A stretch of 64,000 bases of DNA from Symbiodinium natans (GCA_905221605.1 CAJNDS010001125.1:381606-445605); one strand, 5' to 3'; positions 23,201-33,439 are shown, numbered from the stretch's first letter. Numbers and translations: made by a program. The notes: generated from the sequence alone by a model not told the origin.

Positions 23201-24581
23201 GGCTTTTCTCTTCCTTTGGACTCACCAGACCCTGCTGCACGAGGAGGCATCCGACTGTGAAGCTTGCAATCCGAAGATGCAAGGGAGCTGGCGAACCGAA
23301 GTTTGGACCATGCTCGGAGCGAGCTGTGTGTCAGCCTTCTTGTAATCATCCCACCTCTCGTTTTGCGAGGCCGCTAGGTGAATCTCCTGATTCACAAAGA
23401 GGGAGTACCTGGTACTGGTGTGCTTTTCGAGACGTGCATCTTCATATGCCTTCATCGAGTTTGTCTGGCTGAGGACACCTTAACTTATCGGCGAGGGAGG
23501 AAGAAAAAGTTGAAGTTTCGCAGTCAAGAAGTGGGGAATGCCCGAGAGGGCAGCGGTCTTCCGTACCACGTTGACGAGCCTGCCAAGTGCGCCTAGTAAC
23601 TTAGTAGGTGACTATGGTGGCACGGGTGCAAAATTCAATACGCCTTTCCCAGTTGTGGCTATGCGACCTCGGCCATCATGTCAGATGCGGCTACCTTCCA
23701 CATAGCTCAGTCCACCTGCTTCTGCATCTGTACGCCCGCTACACGATGTCATGATACTGCAGCTACATTGGCAGGCTTTCTGGTCTGAGCAGAGAAGCGT
23801 TATCTGCAGGTTGGTCAGGATTGCTCTACCGAGGCCGGAGCAGCTTGTGCAGTACATAGTGCCTCTTCTCATCAAGGCTACCAAGGACAACGCACTCTTG
23901 AGTTTGTGCTCTGCATCTCTCGGGGTCAAAGTGTCAGATTGAGGGTCGCCCGCAGTTTACATGCAGCCACGGGACATCTTTGGTCGGTTCTGTGAGTGAG
24001 CTTTCCTGCAGGACACTGTGCCCAACGTGCGCTTCTGCGCTTGTCGAACCATCATGTGGATGTAAACCTGGCCTGTTTAAACTCGGCAGCCATGTATAGA
24101 AGATCTGTCGAAGAGTTGCAGCTGCTTGACTACACCCCAGTCGAATGCGACATGAGACACGAACAGGCTTTCGGCCCGTTGTGATGATTGTTCATGCCAC
24201 CCTTGCTCAACACTGCGAGTGGTCCGTAAAATTCTCCTCGACACTTAAGGGGCTCTCAGAGTCCTTTGGGGTTTAGGGTTTAGGGTTTGGTATCTTCGTG
24301 GTTCTTCTTCGAATGTTTGCCCCAATGCTACATGACAGGATGGAGCACCACAATCTGGGGAGCCAGACTATCACCTCCACCATCAAGCCGTGTTTGCAGG
24401 AGTTGGGCCCTTGGTGAGGGTAAAGCTGCATCAGATGCTACATTTTGAATCCCACGTCTACCCGGGATTGCTGAAGAGCTGGATCTGAAGACGTGCAACT
24501 GCGAAGCCGCAAGCCTTGAGGCTGGAACACGACCCGGACATCGACGTCCAGTACTACGCGCAGCGCGCGTTGCTTCTCTGA
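17259..24581 (+). CDS. PPP2R1: Protein phosphatase 2A scaffold subunit A (PR65, HEAT repeats)
   Basis: This subunit bridges the PP2A catalytic and B-type subunits through about 15 HEAT repeats (roughly 590 residues in animals). Exons collinear with the family were read at 17552-17614 (LHRLATKTDFFTARVSAC), 18596-18688 (CADETPMVRRAAAHKMRDF), 18779-18835, 18961-19038 (VRxxC...IAKML), 19770-19813 (LTVAKNFDQLCQAFG), 19980-20032 (PELTAQKLMQPFIQLMK), 20118-20189 (DNEQEVRKEAVRVIEACLN), about 20269-20320 (LTSEQLQQHILP), about 20896-20963 (LAQVLGPVAKALGRDATW), 21316-21338, 21418-21495 (DEFHDVRLNIVSHAGLICE), 21881-21912 (QSVVEQVPKL), 22026-22067 (LFGMEMFQSKLE), 22565-22612 (FLSSLRDSVHSVRQ), 22671-22738 (AAIQHLKEIADTFGSQW), 22802-22858 (PKLVEQYSGSVGYANRVTT), 23044-23083, 23834-23885 (QYIVPLLIKATK), 24012-24058 (DTVPNVRFCACRTIMW), 24364-24405 and 24521-24581 (EHDPDIDVQYYAQRALLL, stop TGA). 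Donors are GT, GC or GA. A probable earlier exon lies near 17259 (FVGKCRELLYLLP); the first 100 or so residues were not found. A frame inconsistency near 20321-20340 remains. Confidence 0.9.
19311..19388. repeat. Telomere-like array inside a PP2A-A intron
   Basis: Ten or so CCCTAAA units with CCCTGAA and CCCTGGA variants. It lies between PP2A-A exons 18961-19038 and 19770-19813, so it is intronic. Confidence 0.93.
20395..20646 (-). other. Possible minus-strand coding segment inside a PP2A-A intron
   Basis: On the minus strand 20646-20486 reads EFGGLADESDDFELQTRSQE and then KKFRGMRDLLKGNARTSTRE, and 20475-20400 reads VLELFRTLEQMQRDWNTWQE. Both are charged and coiled-coil-like, in neighbouring phases separated by about 20 bases containing a stop. 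This could be an antisense nested gene with a short intron, or coincidence. The plus strand here shows no PP2A-A exon. Confidence 0.3.
22885..22992. mobile_element. MITE-like hairpin element, CCGAAAATAGGGG family
   Basis: Near-perfect inverted repeat: left ttccgaaaataggggtaccc (22888 on) and right ggttacccctattttcggaa (about 22958-22977), followed by a C run. It is about 110 bases, has no coding capacity, and sits in an intron of the PP2A-A gene between exons 22802-22858 and 23044-23083. Related copies are at 47.74, 57.06 and 61.20 kb. Confidence 0.75.
24264..24291. repeat. Short TTTAGGG array
   Basis: Three to four TTTAGGG units in a late PP2A-A intron, between exons 24012-24058 and 24364-24405. 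Confidence 0.85.
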
Positions 24582-24667
24582 CGCCACCTCAGGCGTTAGC
24601 ATCCGGGAAGTCGCACAAGGCAAGAGGAGGATGGGCTGAAGGTTCAGCGCGCTCCCAGGAGGCCGCA

Positions 24668-24785
24668 AGCCCTAAGCCCTAAACCTAAACCCTGAACCCT
24701 AAACCCGAAACCCTAAACCCTGAACCCGAAACCCTAAACCCTAAACCCTAAGCCCTAAACCCTAAACCCTAAACCCTAAACCGAG
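24668..24785. repeat. Telomere-like array just downstream of the PP2A-A gene
   Basis: About 16 CCCTAAA units with CCCTGAA, CCCGAAA and CCTAAA variants, starting 87 bases after the PP2A-A stop codon. Confidence 0.94.
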
Positions 24786-24839
24786 GCTAGGAAGCGTCGT
24801 TCCAAGATGCGACAGCCCTGCTCGCTTACCAACCTTGCC

Positions 24840-25025
24840 AGTATTCTTAGTATTCTCACTCTTCTTAGCATTGTTCGTATTCTTCGTATTCTTTGTATTC
24901 TTCGTCTTCGTACTCTTCGTACTCTTCGTATTCTTCGTATTCATAGTATTCTTAGTATTCTTCGTATTCTTCGTATTCTTGGAATTCTTAGAGTTCTTAG
25001 TGTTTCTTTTTACTTTTGTTAGTAT
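24840..25025. repeat. Minisatellite, TATTCTTCG-type units
   Basis: Degenerate 9-base units (tattcttcg, tattcttag, tactcttcg) repeat about 20 times. Reading it on the minus strand gives Lys-Asn-Thr repeats and on the plus strand Phe/Val/Leu repeats; both are artefacts of the 9-base period. Confidence 0.9.
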
Positions 25026-28000
25026 TCTTATACTCTTCCTCTTTGCATTTCCCGTGTCTTGCTTGTTCTCTGTTGCTTTTGAAACGGGCACTCAGGGGGT
25101 GGGCTGAAGTTGCGTCTTGGAGTGAAGACGCTGAGGCTGCCTGTTCAACTTGTACACACAAATACAAGAATCATCTGGCACTGAATTGACTACACCTGAT
25201 GATGCGGCGGTAGGTATTTGCTTGACTATGTCGTCGGATTTGCTGGTCGCTCACCCCACATGTATGGTTCCTGTTCGTGATTCGTGCTGCCAGGATTGCG
25301 AGGTGTTCTGGGCTTGCGATCTCTGCAAGTATTCTCCGATGTTAAAGCTCGCCAGTGTGCTGAGCTCTTTCATCTGTGGGTGGTTGGCTGGAAGCGCAGA
25401 AGCTTCCATGCTAGCGGCGACGTAGCAGCTTTTTGCTAAGTCTGAGCGTGGTTGTGACAGCCTTCCCCCAACGACTGAAGTTCGCCAAAGATTCCATGCC
25501 TGTGGCTGCAAACGGCCTAGCAGGCTGTGGAACAGCAGTGTAACACATAGCACACCCCTGCCCATAAGATACAGCTTTTGTTCCGTGTATTTTGCCTGAC
25601 GTAGTAGCATCGCACATCTTTGCAATGGACGTGGCTACGGGGATTACCAGGATTTTGCAGACTCTGTCCTGCCGAACGTCTGCAGGGCGCGTTTAAGGGG
25701 AGGCCGAGAAGAGGGCGCCAGCTCGTACAAGTGTTGTTGGGTTTTTCGGTTTCAGATTGTCATGGGCTTGTGTAGTAGCCTCTAAGGTTAGTTATGTTGA
25801 CAAACATGACTAAAGACTAATGTGGCGCAAGGTTAACACAAAGAGTGATGCCTTGACGTTTCCTGAGTCTCAAATCCAATTCACACGCACCCTCCGAACT
25901 GCAGTGGAGCGGCGAGTGCATGCGGGCGCGACTGAAAACAAGAAGAGCGCTGTTCTGTTCGGTCGATAGTTCCGTCCCGTACAGGGCCAGAGTGCTTGGC
26001 CACCCCGCTGACTTTGATTCAAGCCACACACATTGATCAATCTAAGCCGCATGTCTGAGCAGAAGTGTCCTGGTCCGGCAGCTACTGAGAAGGAGTCCAG
26101 CAACCACACAAAACGACTTTGGTACTCTAGCTAGTAGTACACTTATTGGTGTAGCCCCTTGACATCCCTTGACCATCGCGAGCATATGCGACCATGGTGG
26201 TTTGCAGGTGCAACCCGGCCGAGCCCAAGCGGGACATGTTGCAGCATATATATATATATTTATATGTTGCAGCTTTGGCGGATTTTTGTAGACTCTGGAG
26301 CCGGAAAGTATGGGAGCACCCCGCCATTCCTGAAACGTTAACACCTAAATCCAAGACCTTTGTGAAGGACTGCGCGTGGCTCGCCACGAGGGCAGGCCGG
26401 AAACACCATCTTCACATGGGGGGGGGTGGTTGTTCTGGACTGAAGCCAGCTTTTTCTCTCTTCTGGTCGGGAATGAAGGAATAGTGGGCAGCAATGGCAA
26501 GTATGATTCCCCAGTCCTTGATCAGCAATGGCAATCCTAGTGATGTCCCATTACTGCATTCCCTAGCGGAAGTTTGGTTGGTGACCCTTCATTAGAATAT
26601 TCTTATACAGGCTTTAAATATGTGGGGCCCCGTATGACGTCACAACAACTTCCCCACCTCCAGATGAGCTGAGTGAGTCTTCAATACTTGCAGTGGATAT
26701 GGTATTGTGGGGTCGGGCATTGGCATTCTCTATCTGTCAAGGCACTTGTGGGGCTCCTTTCCGGCGAGGCGCCGCGGGCAAGCGCTTGCATCAGCCTGTT
26801 ATGCCATCCTTGACAAGTGCATGGCTCGCGCCGGAACCGCAGAACCTCATCACAGAAACAAGCGAACATAGCTTGCCTGGTCACCCGAGCTTCATCCACA
26901 ACATTCCACAACTTCGAGGGCCTCATTGGACCTTCGGGCTTCTCCGCCTGGCCTGCCCTCAAAAGATTGTGTCAACGCCGTGCTCTAAACAGCTCTCTTC
27001 TATGCCGGCACAAGCCGATAGTACATGACGTATATGGCTTGCACCTCACCTGCAGCGATGGGAGGTATAGGACTGCAGGTGTCCGTCACGCCTGCAAGAT
27101 GCTTGACAAAGCTTGACACACCACATCGGGGGACAAAAAAGGAAGGGAGGACGGCGGCGACACAGAGACGAGTTGCCGCCGGTGTGACAGGCGACGAACA
27201 GACAGGGCTTCAGCTCTTCCTGCGATCTGAGCCGTGCAGTTGGATTCAGTTGGATTCCTTCTCGAAGCTAAACTCGAAAAGCAGTCCTCGACTCACTCCT
27301 GAGACTTTGAGATGCAGCATACTACAGCTGCGTTACGCTGCGTGCTTTGCCTGCTCGGAGCTGGTGTCGATGCAGGCAAACATTGCAACACCATTGTCGT
27401 GCATGACTCCATTCGCCATTCCGCCAACGACTCAAATTGGCCTCCCATAGCAGTGCCACAAGGCATGCAGGTCGCTGACGGCGCATCCCTTGCAGAGGAA
27501 GTTTAGGATTTGCGGAGTTGGGGTTGCAAACTGCAGGTAGGAAGCTCTTTGCTGTAGGCGACTTGGTGTTCACCCCAGGGATACTCTGCGAAAGGCTGGG
27601 AGCAGGAGACCTGTGCTAGGAGAGGATGAGGAGTTTTCAAATCTTTGCCCCACACGGAGGGTGGACCCGAGGGTGGGGCCAAACACAAGGCCAAATGAGA
27701 GGCTCTAAGCGAAAGCTTGGAGGGTCCCCCCAGGTTTGGCCTTGTCCTGTTGCCTCGCACACGCCGTGAACTTGGCAGCCAGCCGCTTGCACTTGGCGAC
27801 TTTTGATCCGACCATTTTTAGGGGCCAAGTTTACAAAAGTAGTTCCCTATACCTCCTCTAGCAGGCTTCAGGCGAGGCTTTATCGCACCATGCGGCGTGG
27901 AGGGGGATTCAGATGCAAAAGACAGTAGATACACTACAGCGCTGTGGTGTCGCCATACCCACTCGTACCGAGTTGCAGGACAGCTGCGCAATCCCATGGT

Positions 28001-28760
28001 AGCATGCCCCATCTCCCATTTGCTTGAGAGGGCATCAGTTGAAAGCATGTCGGAGATGTCACAAGAAGTCAGGAAAGGTGGGCCTCCATGATGAACGGTA
28101 TATCCTCAGGCACAAGCGCGACACAACTTTCTGTCCCGGCCAGCAAATGAACTCTGATAAGCGCCAAGGAGGCTCTCACAGACACTTCAGACAAGTTCTG
28201 GCACGGGACCGCTAGCTGCTCATCCGAGCTCGTCATCCGAGCTCGGAAGTGGTGTCGCATGTCGATCACGAGTCGATTCCATGCGCTCGTGGCATTTGCA
28301 CATCCGGGTCGAGGCGTTTGAGGCCAATGCCTCCCCTCTGAAAGGTGCAGGCCTCGACGCTGCCACAGCCACACTTCTCGTGGTCGCTGCCGACTTGGCA
28401 GAAGGCGGGCGCATTGGGTCCAGACTTACCGTGTGTTCATGCCTAGTTACTCTGGTTTACGGGGAGAGAGGCCACGCTGCAACACTCTGAACGTTCTCAG
28501 AACTGATTTGCTTCTTTCAACGTGTGCCATGTCCGAGCTGCCTGCCATTCCAGTCGGTTTTGAAGTAGTGCAGCCATTCCGACCCCTAGACTTTCTCAGG
28601 GCGTTGTGCCCTTTGTTGCGATGTGCCAGGTCTCGGCGGCGTTTTATGACTGGAAGCAGAGCTTTTTGGCCACCACAGATGAGGCTCCCCCGGGGTTCAC
28701 TCTGGGCTTTACAGCCTTGGACTTGGCTTACAGGCTGAGATGTAAGTTGCAGGTCTTTGA
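25026..28760. other. Long stretch without an identified gene
   Basis: No family was recognised. A short TA run lies at 26245-26260 and a G run at 26409-26418. Short frames occur on both strands. A minus frame at 26962-26681 (MRPSKLWNVVDEARVTRQAM) is the most protein-like but has overlapping + competition. Confidence 0.4.
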
Positions 28761-28796
28761 ATGTGTACTTTTGCTTTTCATCATGGCCTTTGCAGG

Positions 28797-29162
28797 TTAG
28801 AGTTGGTCCATCATGGTGAGCTTGTAGAGGGCCGGGCTTCTTCGAGAGATGGTGGCCGACAGGCCTTCATCCGCTCAGAGATCAACGGAAGGCGAAGCAG
28901 ACGCATAGTGCCCTGGGAGACGTCAGGATGGTCAATTCGAGAAAAGTTGACATCATCAGTGCGGCCGGATGGTTGTATCATCTCGCCATGGCATGTGCGA
29001 AGACCCCTGGATTATGAAGCTTGGGTTGATGTGCAGAAAGAATCCTTCGATGATAGCAGGTCGCTCAGGACGGCAACAGAAGAACAGAAGAAGAGTTGGC
29101 TCAGCGAATTCAAATCAAGGCAAGGGTATGCCAGGGTACATGGACAAGCGTGGGCATGTTGA
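28797..29162 (+). CDS. Hypothetical coding segment
   Basis: Open + frame ending at 29162 with good protein character: LELVHHGELVEGRASSRDGG, IVPWETSGWSIREKLTSSV, PLDYEAWVDVQKESFDD and TEEQKKSWLSEFKSRQGYAR. Preceded by tttgcag|GTTAGAG, a plausible acceptor near 28796. The family was not recognised and the real exon ends are unknown. Confidence 0.35.
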   Translation, partial: LELVHHGELVEGRASSRDGGRQAFIRSEINGRRSRRIVPWETSGWSIREKLTSSVRPDGCIISPWHVRRPLDYEAWVDVQKESFDDSRSLRTATEEQKKSWLSEFKSRQGYARVHGQAWAC

Positions 29163-30067
29163 GGTACTGTTTGCTTTCTTCTGCGCGGATGCTGTAGGAG
29201 CCGTGCCTGAAAAGAGCAGCTCAGCAAATGCCTGAAGTAGTACTGAAGTAGTCCTTTGCTTTTTGAGGAGGGGCTCTTTGGGCTTTCTGGTGCGAAGACG
29301 GCGCCCGCCACAGCGACATTCCCCTCGAGGACTCGAGAATCTGTAACGGCGACTTCTGCAATGCTTGGCTGGTGTGCCCCCTCCGGCAGTGCAGGTGCAG
29401 TAGGATGTTCCGAAGGAAGATGTCCGAATCTGTATGGGTGCCAGGAGTCTCAGCACTATGCGCGATCTGCATGTCGATCCTTTGGCGTGAACCACTACCT
29501 GCTCTGGGGAGGAGGTGACCCGGCCTGAACATGTTCCCATACCCATCTCCAGCCCCAGCCTATTCTTCCATGTTTGTCCTTTGCTCCAAGGCATCCCCTT
29601 GGAAGGGCTAGCCGTGAGCTGAGACTTTGCGCAAGTGTTGTGTCAGACATTGATGCCAAGCAAAAGCAGCTCAAGGTTCTTTGGATGGCTGGGCGTGATC
29701 CCTGGTCATTCTGGTTGGGACCCCGAATTCTTTCCCTTACTCCCTGGCTGAGCTGTGCGGAATGCATGTGAGGCCCTGCTTTGTTGGTGCACCCATATTC
29801 GACCTTGGATGCCTGCGCCTGTCGTCGTAGGTCTGATGCGTGGCTGCTTCCCGTGTGGCTGGTGAGGCATCCGGGGTTTCAACACTTCCGAACCACATTT
29901 GAGGATGCATGGGAGAGGGTCCGTCATAAAGACGAGCCCTGTTCTGCAACGCTGTTCTTCTGATTCTGGAAGCATTTATGGTTTTTCTACAGCCTGACAA
30001 GGCAAAACCTGATCTGCAGCTGTTGGGCTCTTCGCTGCTTAGCTAGTCGCTGGTCCTCTTTCACATC
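29163..30067. other. Spacer upstream of the 127-residue gene array
   Basis: Overlapping open frames on both strands (for example minus 29594-29115, 159 codons) without recognisable domains. The last 40 bases (gctcttcgctgcttagctag...) match the region upstream of array copy 2 and probably hold the trans-splice acceptor of copy 1. Confidence 0.4.
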
Positions 30068-30451
30068 ATGAGCCGCCGCGCTGGATCTGGCTTCCTGGTG
30101 CTGGGCGCCCTGGCCTACCTGGCCTGGGGCCCCAGCTTCACTGGTCCGGCGCTGAAGACCGACAGGCAGGAGAGCGCTGTGGTCCGCATGGCTGGCTCCT
30201 CCAAGTGGGTGAACCCAGTGGATCCTGAGATGTCACACCCCAGTGGTCTGTACGTCCTTCCTCTGAAGCCGGCGAAGAAGACCGAGCCTTACGTCTACAC
30301 CTGGCAGAAGGACGAGAAGACCGGTGAGCTGAAGGATTACGTGAAGACGCCTTACAAGGGTTTCGAGAGGGCCTCCCACTTCTACGTGAACCGCAAGCAA
30401 AACGGAGCCTGGGACCACTGGGGCCCAAGCGGCGAAGGTGAGGCTGCATGA
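30068..30451 (+). CDS. 127-residue tandem-array protein, copy 1
   Basis: A single-exon gene of unrecognised family. Residues about 6-22 (GSGFLVLGALAYLAWG) form a hydrophobic segment, followed by SFTGPALKT and VVRMAG. This layout (short basic N-terminus, hydrophobic core, FVAP-like F-x-G-P motif, then a basic stretch ending before Met-Ala) resembles a dinoflagellate plastid-targeting presequence, so a mature plastid protein of about 85-90 residues is inferred. The mature part is polar and aromatic (KKTEPYVYTWQKDEKTGELK, YKGFERASHFYVNRKQNG) and ends WDHWGPSGEGEAA. Multiple copies and near-identical sequence suggest high expression. An AAG|GTGAGG donor-like sequence overlaps the last codons. Confidence 0.85.
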   Translation: MSRRAGSGFLVLGALAYLAWGPSFTGPALKTDRQESAVVRMAGSSKWVNPVDPEMSHPSGLYVLPLKPAKKTEPYVYTWQKDEKTGELKDYVKTPYKGFERASHFYVNRKQNGAWDHWGPSGEGEAA

Positions 30452-30701
30452 GCCAGAAGGTAGCTTCGCAGACACTAGCTCAGCTGCTTTTTAAGCGAGA
30501 CGCACAAAGTCGTTGTCTTGCTGACTGCCGCAATGCGGCATGTGCAGTTGCAGAGTGTGAGTCATAATCTTGCCTGCGTCGTCTGTGTCGTGCAGCATTG
30601 CATGTTGGGTGAGCAACTGGGATTGCCGAGCGTATTTCAGATTTGCTCCAAGTTTTTTTGGCTCTTCGCTGCTTGGCTAGTCGCTGGTCCTCTTTCACAT
30701 C

Positions 30702-31085
30702 ATGAGCCGCCGCGTTGGATCTGGCTTCCTGGTGCTGGGCGCCCTGGCCTACCTGGCCTGGGGCCCCAGCTTCACTGGTCCGGCGCTGAAGACAGACAGG
30801 CAGGAGAGCGCTGTGGTCCGCATGGCTGGCTCCTCCAAGTGGGTGAACCCAGTGGATCCTGAGATGTCACACCCCAGTGGTCTGTACGTCCTTCCTCTGA
30901 AGCCGGCGAAGAAGACTGAGCCTTACGTCTACACCTGGCAGAAGGACGAGAAGACCGGTGAGCTGAAGGATTACGTGAAGACGCCTTACAAGGGTTTCGA
31001 GAGGGCCTCCCACTTCTACGTGAACCGCAAGCAAAACGGAGCCTGGGACCACTGGGGCCCAAGCGGCGAAGGTGAGGCTGCATGA
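30702..31085 (+). CDS. 127-residue tandem-array protein, copy 2
   Basis: Same protein as copy 1 with Ala5 replaced by Val (MSRRVGSGF). Its upstream region duplicates that of copy 1, including gcttggctag and the pyrimidine-rich stretch before ATG, while its downstream spacer is of the 383-base type shared with copy 3. Confidence 0.85.
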   Translation: MSRRVGSGFLVLGALAYLAWGPSFTGPALKTDRQESAVVRMAGSSKWVNPVDPEMSHPSGLYVLPLKPAKKTEPYVYTWQKDEKTGELKDYVKTPYKGFERASHFYVNRKQNGAWDHWGPSGEGEAA

Positions 31086-31468
31086 TTGGCTTCAGCATGT
31101 AGCTGTAGCTGTAGCATCGACCAGCCATCCCGCACATCATGACCATATGCAGCGCTTTGATAACAAGAAGTGCATGCCTGCCGAAGTTGTTGTAAGTGTT
31201 GTACCTACTTAGGACAGGACTGTAACGAACTGTCAGACGCGGTATATTTGCCAGCTTGTTGCGGTAGCTTTCTGGAGATGTGCCGACAAGCACAGGCGGC
31301 AAGTATCTACCTCTCTTTGTGCAGACGTGACTTACAGCAATCTTTCAAGAGGCTGTCTTTTGCTTTCCGGATATGCGTTGAAAACTGGTCGGCAAAACGA
31401 CGACATTGCGAAATGCAGCCGGCTCCGAATCATTTTTTTACCCCTACCTGCCTCTCGCTTCCCAAAAG

Positions 31469-31852
31469 ATGAGCCGCCGCGCTGGATCTGGCTTCCTGGT
31501 GTTGAGCGCCCTGGCCTACCTGGCCTGGGGCCCCAGCTTCACGGGGCCGGCGCTGAAGACCGACAGGCAGGAGAGCGCTGTGGTCCGCATGGCTGGCTCC
31601 TCCAAGTGGGTGAACCCAGTGGATCCTGAGATGTCCCACCCCAGTGGTCTGTACGTCCTTCCTCTGAAGCCGGCGAAGAAGACCGAGCCTTACGTCTACA
31701 CCTGGCAGAAGGACGAGAAGACCGGTGAGCTGAAGGATTACGTGAAGACGCCTTACAAGGGTTTCGAGAGGGCCTCCCACTTCTACGTGAACCGCAAGCA
31801 AAACGGAGCCTGGGACCACTGGGGCCCAAGCGGCGAAGGTGAGGCTGCATGA
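31469..31852 (+). CDS. 127-residue tandem-array protein, copy 3
   Basis: Same protein with a Gly-to-Ser change in the hydrophobic segment (FLVLSALAYLAW). The frame is open upstream to an ATG at 31406, but homology to the other copies starts at 31469, so that start is chosen. Just before it is a pyrimidine tract ending cccaaaag, a good candidate acceptor for cis- or spliced-leader trans-splicing. Confidence 0.85.
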   Translation: MSRRAGSGFLVLSALAYLAWGPSFTGPALKTDRQESAVVRMAGSSKWVNPVDPEMSHPSGLYVLPLKPAKKTEPYVYTWQKDEKTGELKDYVKTPYKGFERASHFYVNRKQNGAWDHWGPSGEGEAA

Positions 31853-32235
31853 TTGGCTTCAGCATGTAGCTGTAGCTGTAGCATCGACCAGCCATCCCGC
31901 ACATCATGACCATATGCAGCGCTTTGATAACAAGAAGTGCATGCCTGCCGAAGTTGTTGTAAGTGTTGTAGCTACTTAGGACAGGACTGTAACGAACTGT
32001 CAGACGCGGTATATTTGCCAGCTTGTTGCGGTAGCTTTCTGGAGATGTGCCGACAAGCACAGGCGGCAAGTATCTACCTCTCTTTGTGCAGACGTGACTT
32101 ACAGCAATCTTTCAAGAGGCTGTCTTTTGCTTTCCGGATATGCGTTGAAAACTGGTCGGCAAAACGACGACATTGCGAAATGCAGCCGGCTCCGAATCAT
32201 TTTTTTACCCCTACCTGCCTCTCGCTTCCCAAAAG

Positions 32236-32619
32236 ATGAGCCGCCGCGCTGGATCTGGCTTCCTGGTGTTGAGCGCCCTGGCCTACCTGGCCTGGGGCCC
32301 CAGCTTCACGGGGCCGGCGCTGAAGACCGACAGGCAGGAGAGCGCTGTGGTCCGCATGGCTGGCTCCTCCAAGTGGGTGAACCCAGTTGATCCTGAGATG
32401 TCCCACCCCAGTGGTCTGTACGTCCTTCCTCTGAAGCCGGCGAAGAAGACCGAGCCTTACGTCTACACCTGGCAGAAGGACGAGAAGACCGGTGAGCTGA
32501 AGGATTACGTGAAGACGCCTTACAAGGGTTTCGAGAGGGCCTCCCACTTCTACGTGAACCGCAAGCAAAACGGAGCCTGGGACCACTGGGGCCCAAGCGG
32601 CGAAGGTGAGGCTGCATGA
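32236..32619 (+). CDS. 127-residue tandem-array protein, copy 4
   Basis: Nearly identical to copy 3 at the DNA level, including 383 bases of upstream spacer. A silent gtg-gat to gtt-gat change lies near 32389. Downstream sequence diverges after the stop (tgagccggtaggtagct), marking the end of the array. Confidence 0.85.
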   Translation: MSRRAGSGFLVLSALAYLAWGPSFTGPALKTDRQESAVVRMAGSSKWVNPVDPEMSHPSGLYVLPLKPAKKTEPYVYTWQKDEKTGELKDYVKTPYKGFERASHFYVNRKQNGAWDHWGPSGEGEAA

Positions 32620-32752
32620 GCCGGTAGGTAGCTGGACTTTTTGAGGCGCTCCGCTGGTGTGCGGAAAAGTGAAGGTTGCGTTGAATGGCTGCGGTCACCT
32701 TGGGAAAGGGATCTGTGAGCACTAAGGGAGTAGCATCCAACAGGTCAGGACT

Positions 32753-33067
32753 TTGGTGGCCTGGCACTTCATGTTAAAGAGATCAAAGTTCATGCGGCAA
32801 TTGCATGGACCACCCACACAGCTGTGCAACGGGATATCAGAGTTTTATCCAGCAGCGATTCGATTTACACGTCTACGCTCAGCCATAATCTTCTTCAGGC
32901 TTGGCCTATTGGACGTTCTGCTGTGGAACGTACCTCCGCAGATCCTCGTGGGCGATGCCTTGTGGCTGCTTGCAAGCACTTCACAACATCGAACTTTCCA
33001 AGCCTTGAACAGCTTCATGGCCATCTTTGTGGCCTTGAGTGGAGTTCGAGATGTGCTCTATCCGTGA
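32753..33067 (+). CDS. Hypothetical membrane-like coding segment
   Basis: The open + frame contains two hydrophobic stretches (FFRLGLLDVLLWNVPP, then ALNSFMAIFVALSGV) and stops at 33065-33067. It may be a terminal exon of a membrane protein. No family recognised. Confidence 0.3.
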   Translation: MVAWHFMLKRSKFMRQLHGPPTQLCNGISEFYPAAIRFTRLRSAIIFFRLGLLDVLLWNVPPQILVGDALWLLASTSQHRTFQALNSFMAIFVALSGVRDVLYP

Positions 33068-33439
33068 CCTTTTGTTGAGAGAAAGAAAGAGCACAGAGAC
33101 GCGAGTGGGGCGCTGCGCCCCCACACCATAGCTTAGAAACTGAGCCTGACCCGTTTGTTCAAATACACTCATTTGCCCACCTAGACCTAAGAACCTCAGC
33201 CACTTTTCAACTCTTGCCAAAATGGTGGGTGGATGTTTCACTTGGACTCAACGTAACAGCGGGCCGTAGTGGCCGGGGCCCCAAGGGGTCTCTCTGCTGG
33301 CCAGAAGAAGGGCTAGGCCGGGGGGCGGGGGGGGTGCTCAAAACACAGGATGTTCTGCCTGGGAAACTTCACGGTGAGAAAGACAAGAGCTGGGATCATG
33401 AAGAAGGGATGCAGATTGTGTACTGAGGTCGCTCAAATT

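Larger units (their letters stand above)
30025..32640 (+). repeat. Tandem array of four 127-residue protein genes
   Basis: Start codons are at 30068, 30702, 31469 and 32236, so the periods are 634, 767 and 767 bases. The spacers after copies 2 and 3 (both begin tgattggcttcagcatgtag) are almost identical over 383 bases. The spacers after copies 1 and 4 begin tgagcc(a/g)g(a/t)aggtagct. The regions just upstream of copies 1 and 2 match each other (gctggtcctctttcacatc). The array therefore mixes two spacer types, as expected from unequal crossover or conversion. Confidence 0.95.

Noticed and set aside
24762-25107. Lys-Asn-Thr repeat protein (minus) or Phe/Val-rich membrane protein (plus)
   Set aside because: Both arise from a 9-base minisatellite whose period is a multiple of three, which keeps frames open.
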